Shown: positions 8,993 to 18,441, counted from the stretch's first letter. The stretch is DNA of 54,790 nucleotides from Cytophagales bacterium (GCA_013298985.1 JAAFJS010000009.1:1-54790), one strand, 5' to 3'. Made by a program: numbers and translations. Notes: generated by a model from the letters alone, not told the origin.

Positions 8993-11584
8993 ATGAAATC
9001 TTGTACTTTTTTTTTCCTACTATTCTTCGCTTTACTCACTCAAAACCAGCTATTTGCCGCCAAAATCAAAGGCAGAATCACCGATGAAAACAAGCAAGGG
9101 CTTCCCTTCGCTTCCGTCTATGTCGAAGGCACTACGTTTGGCTCTACTTCCAATGCTGACGGTCTGTATTTCTTGGAATTAGCTAATGGAACTTACACCA
9201 TTGTTTTTCGTCATTTGGGCTATGAAACCCAGACCAAGCAAATCGTCATTGCAGGTTCAGACATAGAAATAGAAATACAAATGAAACTGCAAACGGTTCA
9301 ATTAAAGGAATTTACCGTTTCCGCCAAAGACGAAGACCCCGCATATACCATCATCAGGCAGGCGCAAGCAAAGCGCAAATTTTACCTCAACCAGGTCAGC
9401 AAATACGAGGCAAATGTCTATATGAAAGCCTCTTATTACGTCAAAAATGCACCCAAGAAAATTTTGGGCAAAGAAATCGTGATTGTAGGCTTGGACAAAG
9501 ACCGCAACGGAATCGTATATCTCTCAGAATCAATGTCTAAGTATTATTTCCAAGCTCCCAATAAAAGTAAGGAAATGATGCTTTCTTCCAAAGTAAGCGG
9601 TACAGAAATTGTGTTTAGCTGGAACAGGGCGGACAACTTGAATTGGGATTTTTACCAAAGTAGCGTCAATTCTATTGGCGACCGCAATTTTATCTCGCCC
9701 ATTGCGCCTACCGCGATGCTTTACTACAAGTACAAACTTATTGGCGAATACAAGGACAAAGGCGTAACTGTCAATAAGATACAAGTTATTCCGCGTACCA
9801 AAGGCGCGCCACTTTACCATGGGTTTATTCATATTCAGGAGAATACTTGGCGAATCCACAGCACAGACCTTTTCCTTACCGAAGACTCAGGCATTGACTA
9901 CTTAGATACGGCGCGCATCAAACAAATCTTTGTGCCTTTGACAGATTCTGTCTGGATGAAAAGCACGCAAGTATTTGATTTTAAGTTCAGTGTGGGCGCG
10001 CTGGGCTTCAAAATCAGAGGCGGCGGAACGTACATGGGCGTTTTCTCCAATTATGGACTTGCCCCCAAATTTTATGCAGTAAAAAGTGAGATGAAAGACA
10101 GCAAGCAATTAATCACTAAAAAGAAAACAGTGCCAACTAACAACAAGCAGAAAAGTAAACAACTAACAACCAACAACCAACAATTTAAAAAACAGGAAGA
10201 AAAAGAAGCGCGGAAATTTTTTGGGAGTGAGGTTCAGGTCATTGAAACTGATGCAAACAAACGAAGCCAGACCTACTGGGACAGTATTCGCCCTGTACCA
10301 CTAACGGACATGGAAATCAAAGATTATACGCTAAAAGACAGCATCAAAACTATAAAAAATGCAAAATCTTACAAAGATTCTATTGATAAAATAAATAATA
10401 GATTTAAGCCAATTAATTTATTGACAGGTTATTACCATCGCAATAGCTATCGGAAACTGTCTTGGAGCATAGACCCCGTTATTAATAATATACAATTTAA
10501 TACCGTAGAAGGCTGGGTGGGCGAGCTGAAAGGGAATTGGACATTTTTTAATGATACCACTTACAAAAGAACCAATGTGAATACTGCCATACGCTATGGT
10601 TTTTCAAGCAATAAATTGTATGGTAAGTTAGGCTTTTCGCACCGTTGGAACTTGATAAAGCGCAATGTGTTTAGCGTGGAGGCGGGGCGTTACGTGAGCC
10701 AGTTTAATGCGACAGAGCCAATTACGTTTCTGCAAAACACCTTGTATTCATTATTGGCAGAGCAAAATTTTATGAAGATTTATGAAAAAAATTATTTGAA
10801 TATAGATTATACACAGGAAATCGTCAATGGACTTTTTGGCAGGGTTAATATGGAGTTTGCCCAAAGAAAGCCACTGCAAAATGCTGAAAATCTGCCAACT
10901 AACTTTCGCGTGGACTGGAAAAATAGAGAATTTTCGTCTAATGACCCACTTGTGCCTGACAACAATGCCAATTCCTTCGAGCAGCACAATGCTTTTATTG
11001 TAGCCTTGGGCTTGACTTATCGCCCTGCCCAAAAGTACATGACGCGCCCCAACTTGAAGGCGATTTTGCGTTCGCCCTACCCCACTTTGGGTTTTTTGTA
11101 TCGCAAGGGTATGGGCGGCACAGACTTTGATTTTGTGCGCCTCAGTGTGTATGATGAGGTAAATATTGGCATTGTGGGGAGCAGTTCTTACGACCTTTCT
11201 GTGGGTGGTTTTTTGAGTAAAAACAATGTTCAATTCATGGATTATAAGCACTTTATGACTACCCAAGTCCTCTTTGCGCCCAGTACATTCCGCAGTTTTT
11301 GGAATCTGCCATACTATACTTACAGCACCACAGATACCTATTTTGAGGGGCATTTTGAGCATCACTTTAATGGATTTTTGACCAACTCAATTCCCTTATT
11401 CAAGCGACTGAATTGGCATTTGGTAGGTGGGGCGCACCTGCTTTATACGGAAAGAAGCAAAGAATATTTGGAACTGACAGTCGGCTTGGAAAAGGTATTC
11501 AAGATTGTGCGTGTAGATTTTGTGAGTTCTTTCCAACGAGCGCAGTCCGTAGGAACAGCATTGCGATTGAGGATTGGTTTTTAG
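8993..11584 (+). CDS. Carboxypeptidase-regulatory-like / DUF5686 outer-membrane protein
   Basis: 863 residues from the ATG at 8993, which gives a clean signal peptide (MKSCTFFFLLFFALL..). An in-frame TTG at 8960 is possible but less likely. After the signal comes a CarboxypepD_reg-like beta-sandwich (KGRITDENKQGLPFASV .. GYETQTKQI, about residues 25-110). A long DUF5686 region follows, with a C-terminal beta-barrel-like half ending ALRLRIGF. In Bacteroidota these are large surface or outer-membrane proteins of unknown exact role, often compared to TonB-dependent receptor-like folds without the plug. An Asn/Gln-rich linker (~residues 375-400) contains the same LTTNNQQ peptide as the CHAT-STAND protein. 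It converges with the DUF5682 gene 13 bp downstream. Confidence 0.82.
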   Translation: MKSCTFFFLLFFALLTQNQLFAAKIKGRITDENKQGLPFASVYVEGTTFGSTSNADGLYFLELANGTYTIVFRHLGYETQTKQIVIAGSDIEIEIQMKLQTVQLKEFTVSAKDEDPAYTIIRQAQAKRKFYLNQVSKYEANVYMKASYYVKNAPKKILGKEIVIVGLDKDRNGIVYLSESMSKYYFQAPNKSKEMMLSSKVSGTEIVFSWNRADNLNWDFYQSSVNSIGDRNFISPIAPTAMLYYKYKLIGEYKDKGVTVNKIQVIPRTKGAPLYHGFIHIQENTWRIHSTDLFLTEDSGIDYLDTARIKQIFVPLTDSVWMKSTQVFDFKFSVGALGFKIRGGGTYMGVFSNYGLAPKFYAVKSEMKDSKQLITKKKTVPTNNKQKSKQLTTNNQQFKKQEEKEARKFFGSEVQVIETDANKRSQTYWDSIRPVPLTDMEIKDYTLKDSIKTIKNAKSYKDSIDKINNRFKPINLLTGYYHRNSYRKLSWSIDPVINNIQFNTVEGWVGELKGNWTFFNDTTYKRTNVNTAIRYGFSSNKLYGKLGFSHRWNLIKRNVFSVEAGRYVSQFNATEPITFLQNTLYSLLAEQNFMKIYEKNYLNIDYTQEIVNGLFGRVNMEFAQRKPLQNAENLPTNFRVDWKNREFSSNDPLVPDNNANSFEQHNAFIVALGLTYRPAQKYMTRPNLKAILRSPYPTLGFLYRKGMGGTDFDFVRLSVYDEVNIGIVGSSSYDLSVGGFLSKNNVQFMDYKHFMTTQVLFAPSTFRSFWNLPYYTYSTTDTYFEGHFEHHFNGFLTNSIPLFKRLNWHLVGGAHLLYTERSKEYLELTVGLEKVFKIVRVDFVSSFQRAQSVGTALRLRIGF
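10164..10184 (+). repeat. CAAC-rich tract shared with the CHAT-STAND gene
   Basis: This tract matches 1680-1700 over about 18 of 19 bases and is read in the same frame, giving LTTNNQQ in an unrelated protein. It falls in a hydrophilic linker. Confidence 0.5.
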
Positions 11585-11597
11585 ATAGTTAAACTCA

Positions 11598-13913
11598 TTA
11601 ATTTGGAATCCCCAACAGCATTTTCACTACGGCCAATGCTTTTTCTGCTCTCGCAATGTCAAACTCACTTTCTTCATTATTTACAGTTGATTTCTGTGTT
11701 TGCCCCGAAGATTGAGTTTTTGCTTTTTCACCCATTTTTCGTCTTTCCACAGTAGAAAAATTGGAAAAAGTGCGGCGCAAAAGTGGTAAAATTTCCAAGA
11801 AAACGGTGGTATTTAGCGTTTTTACCCAGCCATACAAAATATTCCAAAGCGTATCGTCCAAGAGTAAAATCATGCCGCTACCCTTCAAAAAACCTTCCAA
11901 CCAAGTGGCGGCTGAGTTGGGTTCACTGGAAAGTGCCTTGCTGAGTCGCGTGGCGGATTCGGCTGGCGCAAATGCTTTGGCATCAAAAAGCAAGCGCGTC
12001 GCACAGCCCACAATTAATCCATTAATCTGCTCACTGTCAGCTAATTGGCGCAAAGAATTTTGCCAATCGTGAGTCTGTTCTTCTGACTGAATCAGAGAAA
12101 TAGCTTGATTTACTTGGGAGATTTGCCCAAAAAATTCCATTGCTGCCTCTGCATCTAAGGAATAGCAGGCAGGCGGAAGCCCTATGCAAACTCTTGTGAT
12201 TAAGCCATTTACGACACCTTGTAGCATGGTCAAATCTGTTTTCCTGACGTTTCCATACCGACTCACATACGCAAGTGGGGGCAAGGCTTTCATCAGTTGG
12301 AGCATATCGCCTGTGAGTGCGGCTAAGGCATTGATTTTGTCTATCAAAGCGGCGGTAACTTTGGGTAAATCGGCGGGAATAGCCTTGTTTATCAGTTCGG
12401 AAACTTGGGCTAAAGCATTACTTTTTTCTGTACTGTCCATCACAAATTTAGTGGTCGCTTCTTCAATCGTATTTCCCCAAATGCCCATTTCTATCGTTTT
12501 GACCACAAGCTCAGGTTGCCACTTCAAAGACCACTTTTCCTTGAAAGTTCCTTTGCCCGAAACGTCCTCATTTTCAGCCCATGGTATTCCCAATAAGTTT
12601 AATCTGTGCAAAAGTTTACTTCTTTCTAAATCTGTATTTTCTCTCAAATCCAATATCAAATCTGTTTTTTCGGGTGTAACCTTCATTCGCAATTTTTTCT
12701 GCGCTTTTTCCAAATCTAACTGCAAAGGCACTTTGGGCGCGCCCGAAGGCACACTGCCCATACGATTGCTCACGATTAACTCCTTGCGAATCAGCTCCAT
12801 CATCACACTTTCACCAAAACAAAGTACAGTTTGCGTAGCCTCATTGAGTTCGTACAAACCCACTTTGGGCAAATGGCGAATTGCCGCCAAACTTTCCGCC
12901 AAACGCACACCCTCAATCACGTGAGCAACTGAAATATCCATCTGTTTTTCTCTAAATAAACGCGCCACTTTGGAAAGCCAAAGCGCACCATTGTCAGTCG
13001 GAGAATCCCACAAATGCTGATACCAGCCAGGCGAATTGATGCCTGCACCATAACCACTTTCAAAGGTCAGGCGGTCATAAGTCCATGGAATCCACGTGCA
13101 GTCCACCTTGATTTTAGGAAGTTTTTTGAGCAATTCATCATCTTGTTTTGGCGGGGGGATAGCTGCGAGCGCGGGTGCGTGCCAAGCTCCACAAACTACT
13201 GCAATCTTCTGAAAACCATCTTTTTGTGCTGTACGAATGACCTTACGCATATATGCCTCGCGCAAGATTTCTATGTGATTTTTAGGGTCAGGAAACTGCT
13301 CTCTCAGTGCTTGCATTGCTTCCATGATTGCCTCAAATGCTTCCTCGTCAGTTTGGCGTTGCTCAAACCAATGTTCCCACCAAAGTTCGTGGTCATCATA
13401 GCCCGCCGCCTCTGCCAAATAGTCTAAGGGGTATTTAGCTATCAAATGACTGGCAGGTTCTTTGATGGGGTCGCCATCGACGGGGTCGCCATCGACGGGG
13501 TCGCCTTCAACTTCTGGTAGCGTTTTTTCATCTTCGCTGGCTTTTTTGTCATTATTAGAAGTTTCACTGACACCTTCAACTTCCATTTCCTTCAAAATCG
13601 CTAATTTGTGGGTCAAAGGCAAATCCATAAAACGAATGGGAACGTGCTGATTTTGAGCATATTTCATCGCCTGCCACTCTGGGGAAAACTCCGCAAAAGG
13701 GTAAAAACTTGCGCGATGTGGCTCATCAGGCACATAAATCAATAGGGCAACAGGTGGATTCATTTCAGCATTGCTCACCCATTCCAGCGTCTGCTCTGCG
13801 TCGGGCGGTCCCTCAATGAGAACCACGTCAGGCTGGAATTTTTCTAAGGCGGCTTTGACCTTTCTTGCCGAGCCTGCTCCATGGTGGCGAATCCCTAAAA
13901 TATTGATTTGCAT
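11598..13913 (-). CDS. DUF5682 family protein
   Basis: 771 residues. The N-terminus (INILGIRHHGAGSARKV .. VVLIEGPPDAEQ) is characteristic of DUF5682 proteins and resembles the TraB/ChaN/EreA-like fold with its conserved HHG and EGPP motifs. A second conserved stretch, VVCGAWHAPAL, lies near residue ~240. Relatives usually sit next to a MoxR-type AAA ATPase, a VWA protein and a SWIM zinc-finger protein; none of these is here, so it is an orphan. An acidic low-complexity insertion (~residues 130-165) contains an encoded VDGDP repeat. No signal peptide, so cytoplasmic. The biochemical role is unknown. Confidence 0.8.
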   Translation of the reverse strand: MQINILGIRHHGAGSARKVKAALEKFQPDVVLIEGPPDAEQTLEWVSNAEMNPPVALLIYVPDEPHRASFYPFAEFSPEWQAMKYAQNQHVPIRFMDLPLTHKLAILKEMEVEGVSETSNNDKKASEDEKTLPEVEGDPVDGDPVDGDPIKEPASHLIAKYPLDYLAEAAGYDDHELWWEHWFEQRQTDEEAFEAIMEAMQALREQFPDPKNHIEILREAYMRKVIRTAQKDGFQKIAVVCGAWHAPALAAIPPPKQDDELLKKLPKIKVDCTWIPWTYDRLTFESGYGAGINSPGWYQHLWDSPTDNGALWLSKVARLFREKQMDISVAHVIEGVRLAESLAAIRHLPKVGLYELNEATQTVLCFGESVMMELIRKELIVSNRMGSVPSGAPKVPLQLDLEKAQKKLRMKVTPEKTDLILDLRENTDLERSKLLHRLNLLGIPWAENEDVSGKGTFKEKWSLKWQPELVVKTIEMGIWGNTIEEATTKFVMDSTEKSNALAQVSELINKAIPADLPKVTAALIDKINALAALTGDMLQLMKALPPLAYVSRYGNVRKTDLTMLQGVVNGLITRVCIGLPPACYSLDAEAAMEFFGQISQVNQAISLIQSEEQTHDWQNSLRQLADSEQINGLIVGCATRLLFDAKAFAPAESATRLSKALSSEPNSAATWLEGFLKGSGMILLLDDTLWNILYGWVKTLNTTVFLEILPLLRRTFSNFSTVERRKMGEKAKTQSSGQTQKSTVNNEESEFDIARAEKALAVVKMLLGIPN
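13467..13505 (-). repeat. 15-bp in-frame tandem repeat in DUF5682 gene
   Basis: Two perfect units of GGGGTCGCCATCGAC (13467-13481, 13482-13496) plus a 9-base partial unit. It encodes the pentapeptide VDGDP twice in a row in an acidic linker. Copy number could vary by slippage without a frameshift. Confidence 0.85.
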
Positions 13914-14054
13914 TGCTTGTATATCTTTTGTCCTTTAATTTGTTTTCAAAAATAAAAAAAATACGCAAAACCAATGCGTCAATTCTATAAAATTAGTGGA
14001 ACGAGGAATAGAAAATAGATAAACTACTAATTTTGAGGAACTTTTTGGCACACA

Positions 14055-14126
14055 GATAACGCTGATTTATACGGATAAAAAAATTACTTAGAAAAATTAC
14101 TTTATATTTATTTAACCTGCGTTATC
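14055..14126. repeat. Inverted repeat at the 3' end of the histidine kinase gene
   Basis: GATAACGC at 14055-14062 is repeated inverted as GCGTTATC at 14119-14126, the latter inside the last kinase codons. The surrounding 14049-14078 reads CACAGATAACGCTGATTT then TATACGGATA. This resembles a dispersed intergenic repeat type seen in many bacteria. The 56-base loop argues against a simple terminator. Confidence 0.35.
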
Positions 14127-15758
14127 CAAGTTTTTCATTAAGAAAACTCGAAAACAACTGCCTTCTCCTTCCTTACTTTCCACTTCTATCTTGCCTCCAT
14201 GCGCGTGGATTACACTCGCTACATAGCTTAATCCTAAGCCGTAGCCCTTGGTATTGTGCAAGTTACCCGTAGGCACGCGAAAAAATTTATCAAATATTTT
14301 TTCCTTGTATTCTGGTGCGAAGCCAATGCCATTGTCTTTGACAGCCAGCACCACTTTATCAGCCAAATCTTGAAGATAAATATTGATGTTAGGGTTTTCC
14401 TTGCTGTATTTGAGTGCATTATCTAAGAGATTGTAAATCAGATTGGTAAGGTGAACTTCGTCAGCATTGATGATAGGTTTCTCGCTCATACTGCTGCCTT
14501 CCACTACAAAGCTGACCTCTGCTCCTTGTTTTTCAAATTGTAATTTCATAGAGCTAAGAACCTGATTTATAAGCTGTTGCAAATCAATTTTACTCAGTTT
14601 GAGCGCAATGCCTTGACTCTCAAAAGCAGACATTTTCATAATTTTATCCACCAGCATTGACAATCTGCCAAGCTCATTTTTTGATATTTCCAAATATTCT
14701 TTGGTCAAGGCAGGATTTTGAAGTGCATTAAAACTTTGCAAAGCCTCAATAGCTACGCTTACGGTCGTGATGGGCGTTTTGAGTTCGTGGGTTACATTGC
14801 TGATGAAGTCGTTTTTGAGTGCTGTAAGTTTTTGCTGTTTCTGTAAGTTGCTGTAAATGAGCAAAAACGCTCCCGAAGTCAGTACAAGGAGTATCAAAGA
14901 AAGTAAAAAGGGCGAAATCATGTTTCTAAATATAAAACTTTGATATTCAGGAAAATAGGCTTGATAAATAGGCGAAGGAGGTATGCAAACAAATGGCGCA
15001 GTAATCATTCCTTTGTCAGGTTGGAGGACTTCTTTTGCTGGTAAGATATCTGGCTGTGTTTGTAATCCGCCTTGTATTTTTTTTAGCTCAAAATCCAATG
15101 CAAAGTTTGCTTTACTCAACGCTTTCTGGTAGTTGTGCCGCACAGTCTTCTCAGAAATAGTATCTCCGTCCAACCTGATAACAAAACTTTGGGTTTGAGG
15201 TGGCAGTTGTGATTTATTTTTGATGATAGTTTTTAAAATCTGCTGGATAGAATCTTGCGGCTTATCAGAAGTTATAAATAACTGAATATTAGCATTATCC
15301 ACTACTTGGATAGTATCTTTGACTAACTTACCTTTGGGCAAGATAACTGTCCTGTTTTTCTGTGTATTATTTGCAGAATCATTTGAAAACCTGAGTGTTA
15401 TGCTATGCTTTGCGACTGTATGCGTCTGAATGTGTAACGCCTGCCTGCCTTTCTTATTGTTGATGCTGTCTTGCTGGAATAGCGGCGGCGGGAACTGCGA
15501 AGAAAAATCACTAAAAGAAAAATGCTTGAAATTTACGGTGCTATCGCCTATCTTTGCCGATTTGATGCTTTTTTGAATCATAGAATCTTGTAGCGAAGAC
15601 ATTATATCAAAGAAAAGAATATTAGTTTCTTTTTGCAGGTTGCGTTTTTCATTTTCATAGACCTGCCCAAGCCAAAAGTATTGAAAGACAAGAAGTAAGA
15701 GAATACTGCTCGTCATTAAAATCAATGATAAAATATGTTTTTTGGACTGCTTAGTCAT
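14112..15758 (-). CDS. Membrane sensor histidine kinase
   Basis: 548 residues. A membrane segment at ~9-30 is followed by a periplasmic sensor of ~240 residues and a second membrane segment at ~283-305. The HisKA H-box FISNVTHELKTPITT is at ~320, the N-box is NLIYNLLDNALKYS, and the G-boxes are DNGIGFAPE and GYGLGLSYV. It should phosphorylate a response regulator, but no receiver gene is adjacent, so it is an orphan kinase and its signal is unknown. Upstream a TAATTTTG (15812-15805, minus) resembles a -7 element without an obvious TTG partner. Family assignment is firm. Confidence 0.92.
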   Translation of the reverse strand: MTKQSKKHILSLILMTSSILLLLVFQYFWLGQVYENEKRNLQKETNILFFDIMSSLQDSMIQKSIKSAKIGDSTVNFKHFSFSDFSSQFPPPLFQQDSINNKKGRQALHIQTHTVAKHSITLRFSNDSANNTQKNRTVILPKGKLVKDTIQVVDNANIQLFITSDKPQDSIQQILKTIIKNKSQLPPQTQSFVIRLDGDTISEKTVRHNYQKALSKANFALDFELKKIQGGLQTQPDILPAKEVLQPDKGMITAPFVCIPPSPIYQAYFPEYQSFIFRNMISPFLLSLILLVLTSGAFLLIYSNLQKQQKLTALKNDFISNVTHELKTPITTVSVAIEALQSFNALQNPALTKEYLEISKNELGRLSMLVDKIMKMSAFESQGIALKLSKIDLQQLINQVLSSMKLQFEKQGAEVSFVVEGSSMSEKPIINADEVHLTNLIYNLLDNALKYSKENPNINIYLQDLADKVVLAVKDNGIGFAPEYKEKIFDKFFRVPTGNLHNTKGYGLGLSYVASVIHAHGGKIEVESKEGEGSCFRVFLMKNLDNAG

Positions 15759-15906
15759 GGTTTAGTTCGGGAAAATCAGCATACTTGTTGCAATAATTAG
15801 TTCACAAAATTACTGATAAAGAAGTTTTTTATACTGTCGCTTAACGACTATTAACAGTTTTTTTGAACTTGCGTATATAATCTATGTTTTGTATCATTGT
15901 GGTTTT

Positions 15907-16272
15907 ATGGGACAAGTGAATATGTTAAAATCAGATTTTGAGTCGTTCAAAATCCATCAATATTGTGATAATAACCCTTTGTGTTCTTCTTGTGGTTTGG
16001 TCAATGCAGGTAATTTAATTACCCATAGCATCATTCAAGGTCAAGTTCGTTGTAAGACTTGCAAAGGCAAACCTTTTAGTGTTCGCAAAGGGACGATGTT
16101 TTTTGATTGTCGTACCCTGATGAGTGGGATAATTACCTGCTTGACTTATTTATCGACTGGCACTTGCATGAATGTGGTTTGCAAGAATGAGCAAGTAGGT
16201 AGCAAAACTTTACGTTCTTGTAGTTATGAAATACAAAATCAAATTTTTGCGAAAGAATTAACTTGTAAGTAA
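15907..16272 (+). pseudogene. Transposase N-terminal fragment (zinc ribbon + HTH)
   Basis: The reading frame has a zinc ribbon, with NPLCSSCGLVNAGN then VRCKTCKGKPFSVRKGT, followed by the start of the helix-turn-helix (LLS/T-GTCMNVVCKNEQVGSKTLRS). This is the N-terminal layout of IS1-type and related insA/DDE transposases. It stops after 121 residues, where the family continues for a further ~200 residues with the catalytic domain, so it is a remnant. The frame also opens at a TTG (15889); the ATG at 15907 is used here. No terminal inverted repeats are evident. A matching C-terminal fragment of this family lies at 26669-26833. Confidence 0.7.
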
Positions 16273-16297
16273 TTGATAAACAGATAGTTAAAAGAAA

Positions 16298-16327
16298 AGA
16301 GTTAGCACAATTTCTTATGCTAACTCT
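16298..16327 (+). terminator. Hairpin after transposase remnant
   Basis: A perfect 10-bp inverted repeat (AGAGTTAGCA / TGCTAACTCT) with a 10-base loop, followed by GTTTATGTTTTG. The weak T-tract makes it a plausible but not certain intrinsic terminator. It could also serve the tRNA-Glu transcript coming from the other strand. Confidence 0.5.
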
Positions 16328-16374
16328 GTTTATGTTTTGTAACTACTTGATAATTAGCAGGTTACATTTTATAG

Positions 16375-16446
16375 TACACGGTACGGGAATCGAACCCGTG
16401 TCTTATCCGTGAAAGGGATACGTCCTAACCCCTAGACGAACTGTGC
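16375..16446 (-). tRNA. tRNA-Glu (UUC)
   Basis: Read on the minus strand, a cloverleaf forms with the D-arm GTCTAGGGGTTAGGAC, anticodon loop CTTTCAC (anticodon TTC) closed by TATCC/GGATA, and the T-arm ACGGG-TTCGATT-CCCGT. The acceptor stem GCACAGT / ACCGTGT has a G-U at 1-72 and an A-C mismatch at 5-68. CCA is not encoded (CTA follows the discriminator A). The length of 72 nt reflects a short D-loop. Glutamate identity is clear. Confidence 0.93.
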
Positions 16447-16532
16447 ATTTTATTTTGGTGGTGCAAAGGTAGGTAGTTTTTTAATATGTGCAAAATTTAT
16501 TGGTATTTTTTTTAGAATTTTTACTGCTTTTT

Positions 16533-17231
16533 TTAAAGTATGCCTTCAATTTGCGCTAAATCAACGATTTCGAAGGTTACATTTTCTTGATATGCTACTT
16601 TTTGTGGGTTATAAAAAATGGAATCCATGCCTGCATTATTAGCCCCACCAATGTCAGTGGTGAGATTATCGCCAATCATTATCGCTTCTTGTACGTGGGC
16701 ATTGCTCTGCTGGAGGGCAAAATCAAAAATTTCCTTGCTTGGCTTGCGCGCTGCAATGCTTTCCGAAGTTATAATGACAGAAAAATAATGCAAAATGCCA
16801 CTACTTTTCATTTTTACAAGTTGGATACCCTCAAAACCATTACTAATGATGTGAAGATGATAGTTTTTTTTAGCCAAATAAGCCAAAATTTCAGCCGCGT
16901 AAGGAATGAGATGAGATTTCTTTGGGCAAAGCTCCATATATACTTCATTCAGTTGGTCAAAAATAGGGTTTGGCGGTATATTTAATGCCTGTCTAATCAA
17001 TTCAAATCGCTGAGAACGAATAGTTTGCCTGTCTATTTGGTGGTGATTATACAAATCCCAAAGCTGATGGTGTATGCGCCGAAAATGCCCCATGAAGTCG
17101 TGGAAATCAAAATCTCCTAACTCATTCATTTTGAGTTCTATAAATAGTTCTTGCAGAGCCTCTTCTGAATTTTTCTCAAAATCCCAAAGTGTGTGGTCTA
17201 AGTCAAAGAAAATATGCTTATATTTTTTCAT
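16533..17231 (-). CDS. yjjG: HAD phosphatase, YjjG-type (noncanonical pyrimidine nucleotidase)
   Basis: 232 residues from the ATG at 17231; a TTG one codon earlier is less likely. HAD motif I is FFDLDHTLWDFEKNS with nucleophile Asp and general-acid Asp. Motif II Ser/Thr is in HIISNGFEG, and motifs III/IV are around ARKPSKEIF and MIGDNLTTDIGGANNAG. The DLDHTLWDFEKNS start and length fit the YjjG subfamily, which removes phosphate from dUMP and from damaged or noncanonical pyrimidine nucleotides. It starts 4 nt after the lhgO stop and is probably the last gene of the yhhQ-lhgO-yjjG operon. Confidence 0.87.
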   Translation of the reverse strand: MKKYKHIFFDLDHTLWDFEKNSEEALQELFIELKMNELGDFDFHDFMGHFRRIHHQLWDLYNHHQIDRQTIRSQRFELIRQALNIPPNPIFDQLNEVYMELCPKKSHLIPYAAEILAYLAKKNYHLHIISNGFEGIQLVKMKSSGILHYFSVIITSESIAARKPSKEIFDFALQQSNAHVQEAIMIGDNLTTDIGGANNAGMDSIFYNPQKVAYQENVTFEIVDLAQIEGIL

Positions 17232-17235
17232 CAAG

Positions 17236-18432
17236 TTAAATTTTCTTTAATGCGATTTCAGCTACCGTCAAACCTATTGAAAGTGAGGAAGTTGCGGCGG
17301 GAGAAGGTGCATTACCTACATTGATAATTGCTTTGTCTTCCACTATCAGGAAATCATCTACCAGCCCGCCTGTGCGGTCGCAGGCTTGTGCGCGCACGCC
17401 TGCACCGCCATCTGCTAAGTCATCTTCTTGAATATCAGGAATTAAGCGTTGGAGTGCTTTTGTAAAGGCGGCTTTGGAAAAAGAACGATAAAACTCTCCC
17501 AGCCCTGTACGCCAATATTTGAGTGCCACTTTCTGGAAACCGCCCCAAGTGATGGATTCCCATGTTTCGCTGAGGCTGAAATCACTGCGCTTGTAACCCT
17601 CTCTTTTAAAGGCAAATACGGCATTAGGTCCTGCCTCTACGCCTCCACTTACCATGCGCGTAAAATGTACGCCCAAAAATGGAAAATTGGGGTCAGGAAC
17701 AGGATAAATGAGGTTTTTGACCAAGTATTGTTTCTCTGGCTTAATCACAAAATATTCTCCACGAAAGGGAATGATGCGATAATCTACCTTGGGGCGAGTC
17801 AGTCCTGTAATCTTGTCGGAGTGCAAGCCCGCGCAGTTAATCACCAAGGAAGTTTGATAGGTTTTATTTTGGGTAATTACTTCTGAATCAGTTGTTTTCA
17901 GGTTTATTTTCTGCACTTTTTCACCAACAAAAATTTCTCCCCCCTTTTTCTTGATAACTTCTGCATATTTTTGGCTTACTTCTTTGTAATCAATAATGCC
18001 TGTTTGTGGGACAAAAATACCTTCCAAACCATTGCAATAAGGCTCTATTTCCTTGATTTCGTCTTTGGTGATTTTGCGGATTCCTTGCAGTTTATTTTCC
18101 AAACCTCGATTAAAAACATTGTTTAGTGCCTGTAATTCAGTGCTTTGTGTAGCAACTATTACTTTTCCACAAAGTTCATATCTGATGTTTTCCTCTTGGC
18201 AAAAATCCAAGAGCATATTGTAGCCTCTTATACAATTTAAGGCTTTGAGGCTGTTTGGTTTATAGTAAATTCCCGAATGGATTACACCACTATTATTGCC
18301 AGTCTGGTGTTGAGCAACTTCTTGTTCTTTTTCTAAGACACAGAGTTTGATTTGTGGGCGTAAGTCCAAGATTTTCAGGGCGGTAGCAAGCCCTACTATG
18401 CCGCCACCAATGATGGTAATGTCGTATTTCAT
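17236..18432 (-). CDS. lhgO: L-2-hydroxyglutarate oxidase
   Basis: 398 residues, the usual LhgO/YgaF length. It has the FAD-binding Rossmann motif IIGGGIVGLATA at 6-17, then HQTGNNSGVIHSGIYYKPNS, PQTGIIDY, an internal GLHSDKITGLT and the C-terminal GGAGVRAQACD .. NAPSPAATSSLSIG. The enzyme oxidises L-2-hydroxyglutarate to 2-oxoglutarate, with FAD and transfer of electrons to the respiratory chain. It is 9 nt downstream of the queuosine-precursor transporter and 4 nt upstream of the HAD phosphatase, consistent with one transcript. Confidence 0.93.
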   Translation of the reverse strand: MKYDITIIGGGIVGLATALKILDLRPQIKLCVLEKEQEVAQHQTGNNSGVIHSGIYYKPNSLKALNCIRGYNMLLDFCQEENIRYELCGKVIVATQSTELQALNNVFNRGLENKLQGIRKITKDEIKEIEPYCNGLEGIFVPQTGIIDYKEVSQKYAEVIKKKGGEIFVGEKVQKINLKTTDSEVITQNKTYQTSLVINCAGLHSDKITGLTRPKVDYRIIPFRGEYFVIKPEKQYLVKNLIYPVPDPNFPFLGVHFTRMVSGGVEAGPNAVFAFKREGYKRSDFSLSETWESITWGGFQKVALKYWRTGLGEFYRSFSKAAFTKALQRLIPDIQEDDLADGGAGVRAQACDRTGGLVDDFLIVEDKAIINVGNAPSPAATSSLSIGLTVAEIALKKI

Positions 18433-18441
18433 TGTGTATTT

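Noticed and set aside
12184-13427. Plus-strand ORFs opposite the DUF5682 gene
   Set aside because: No recognisable motifs; the minus-strand reading has the family signatures.
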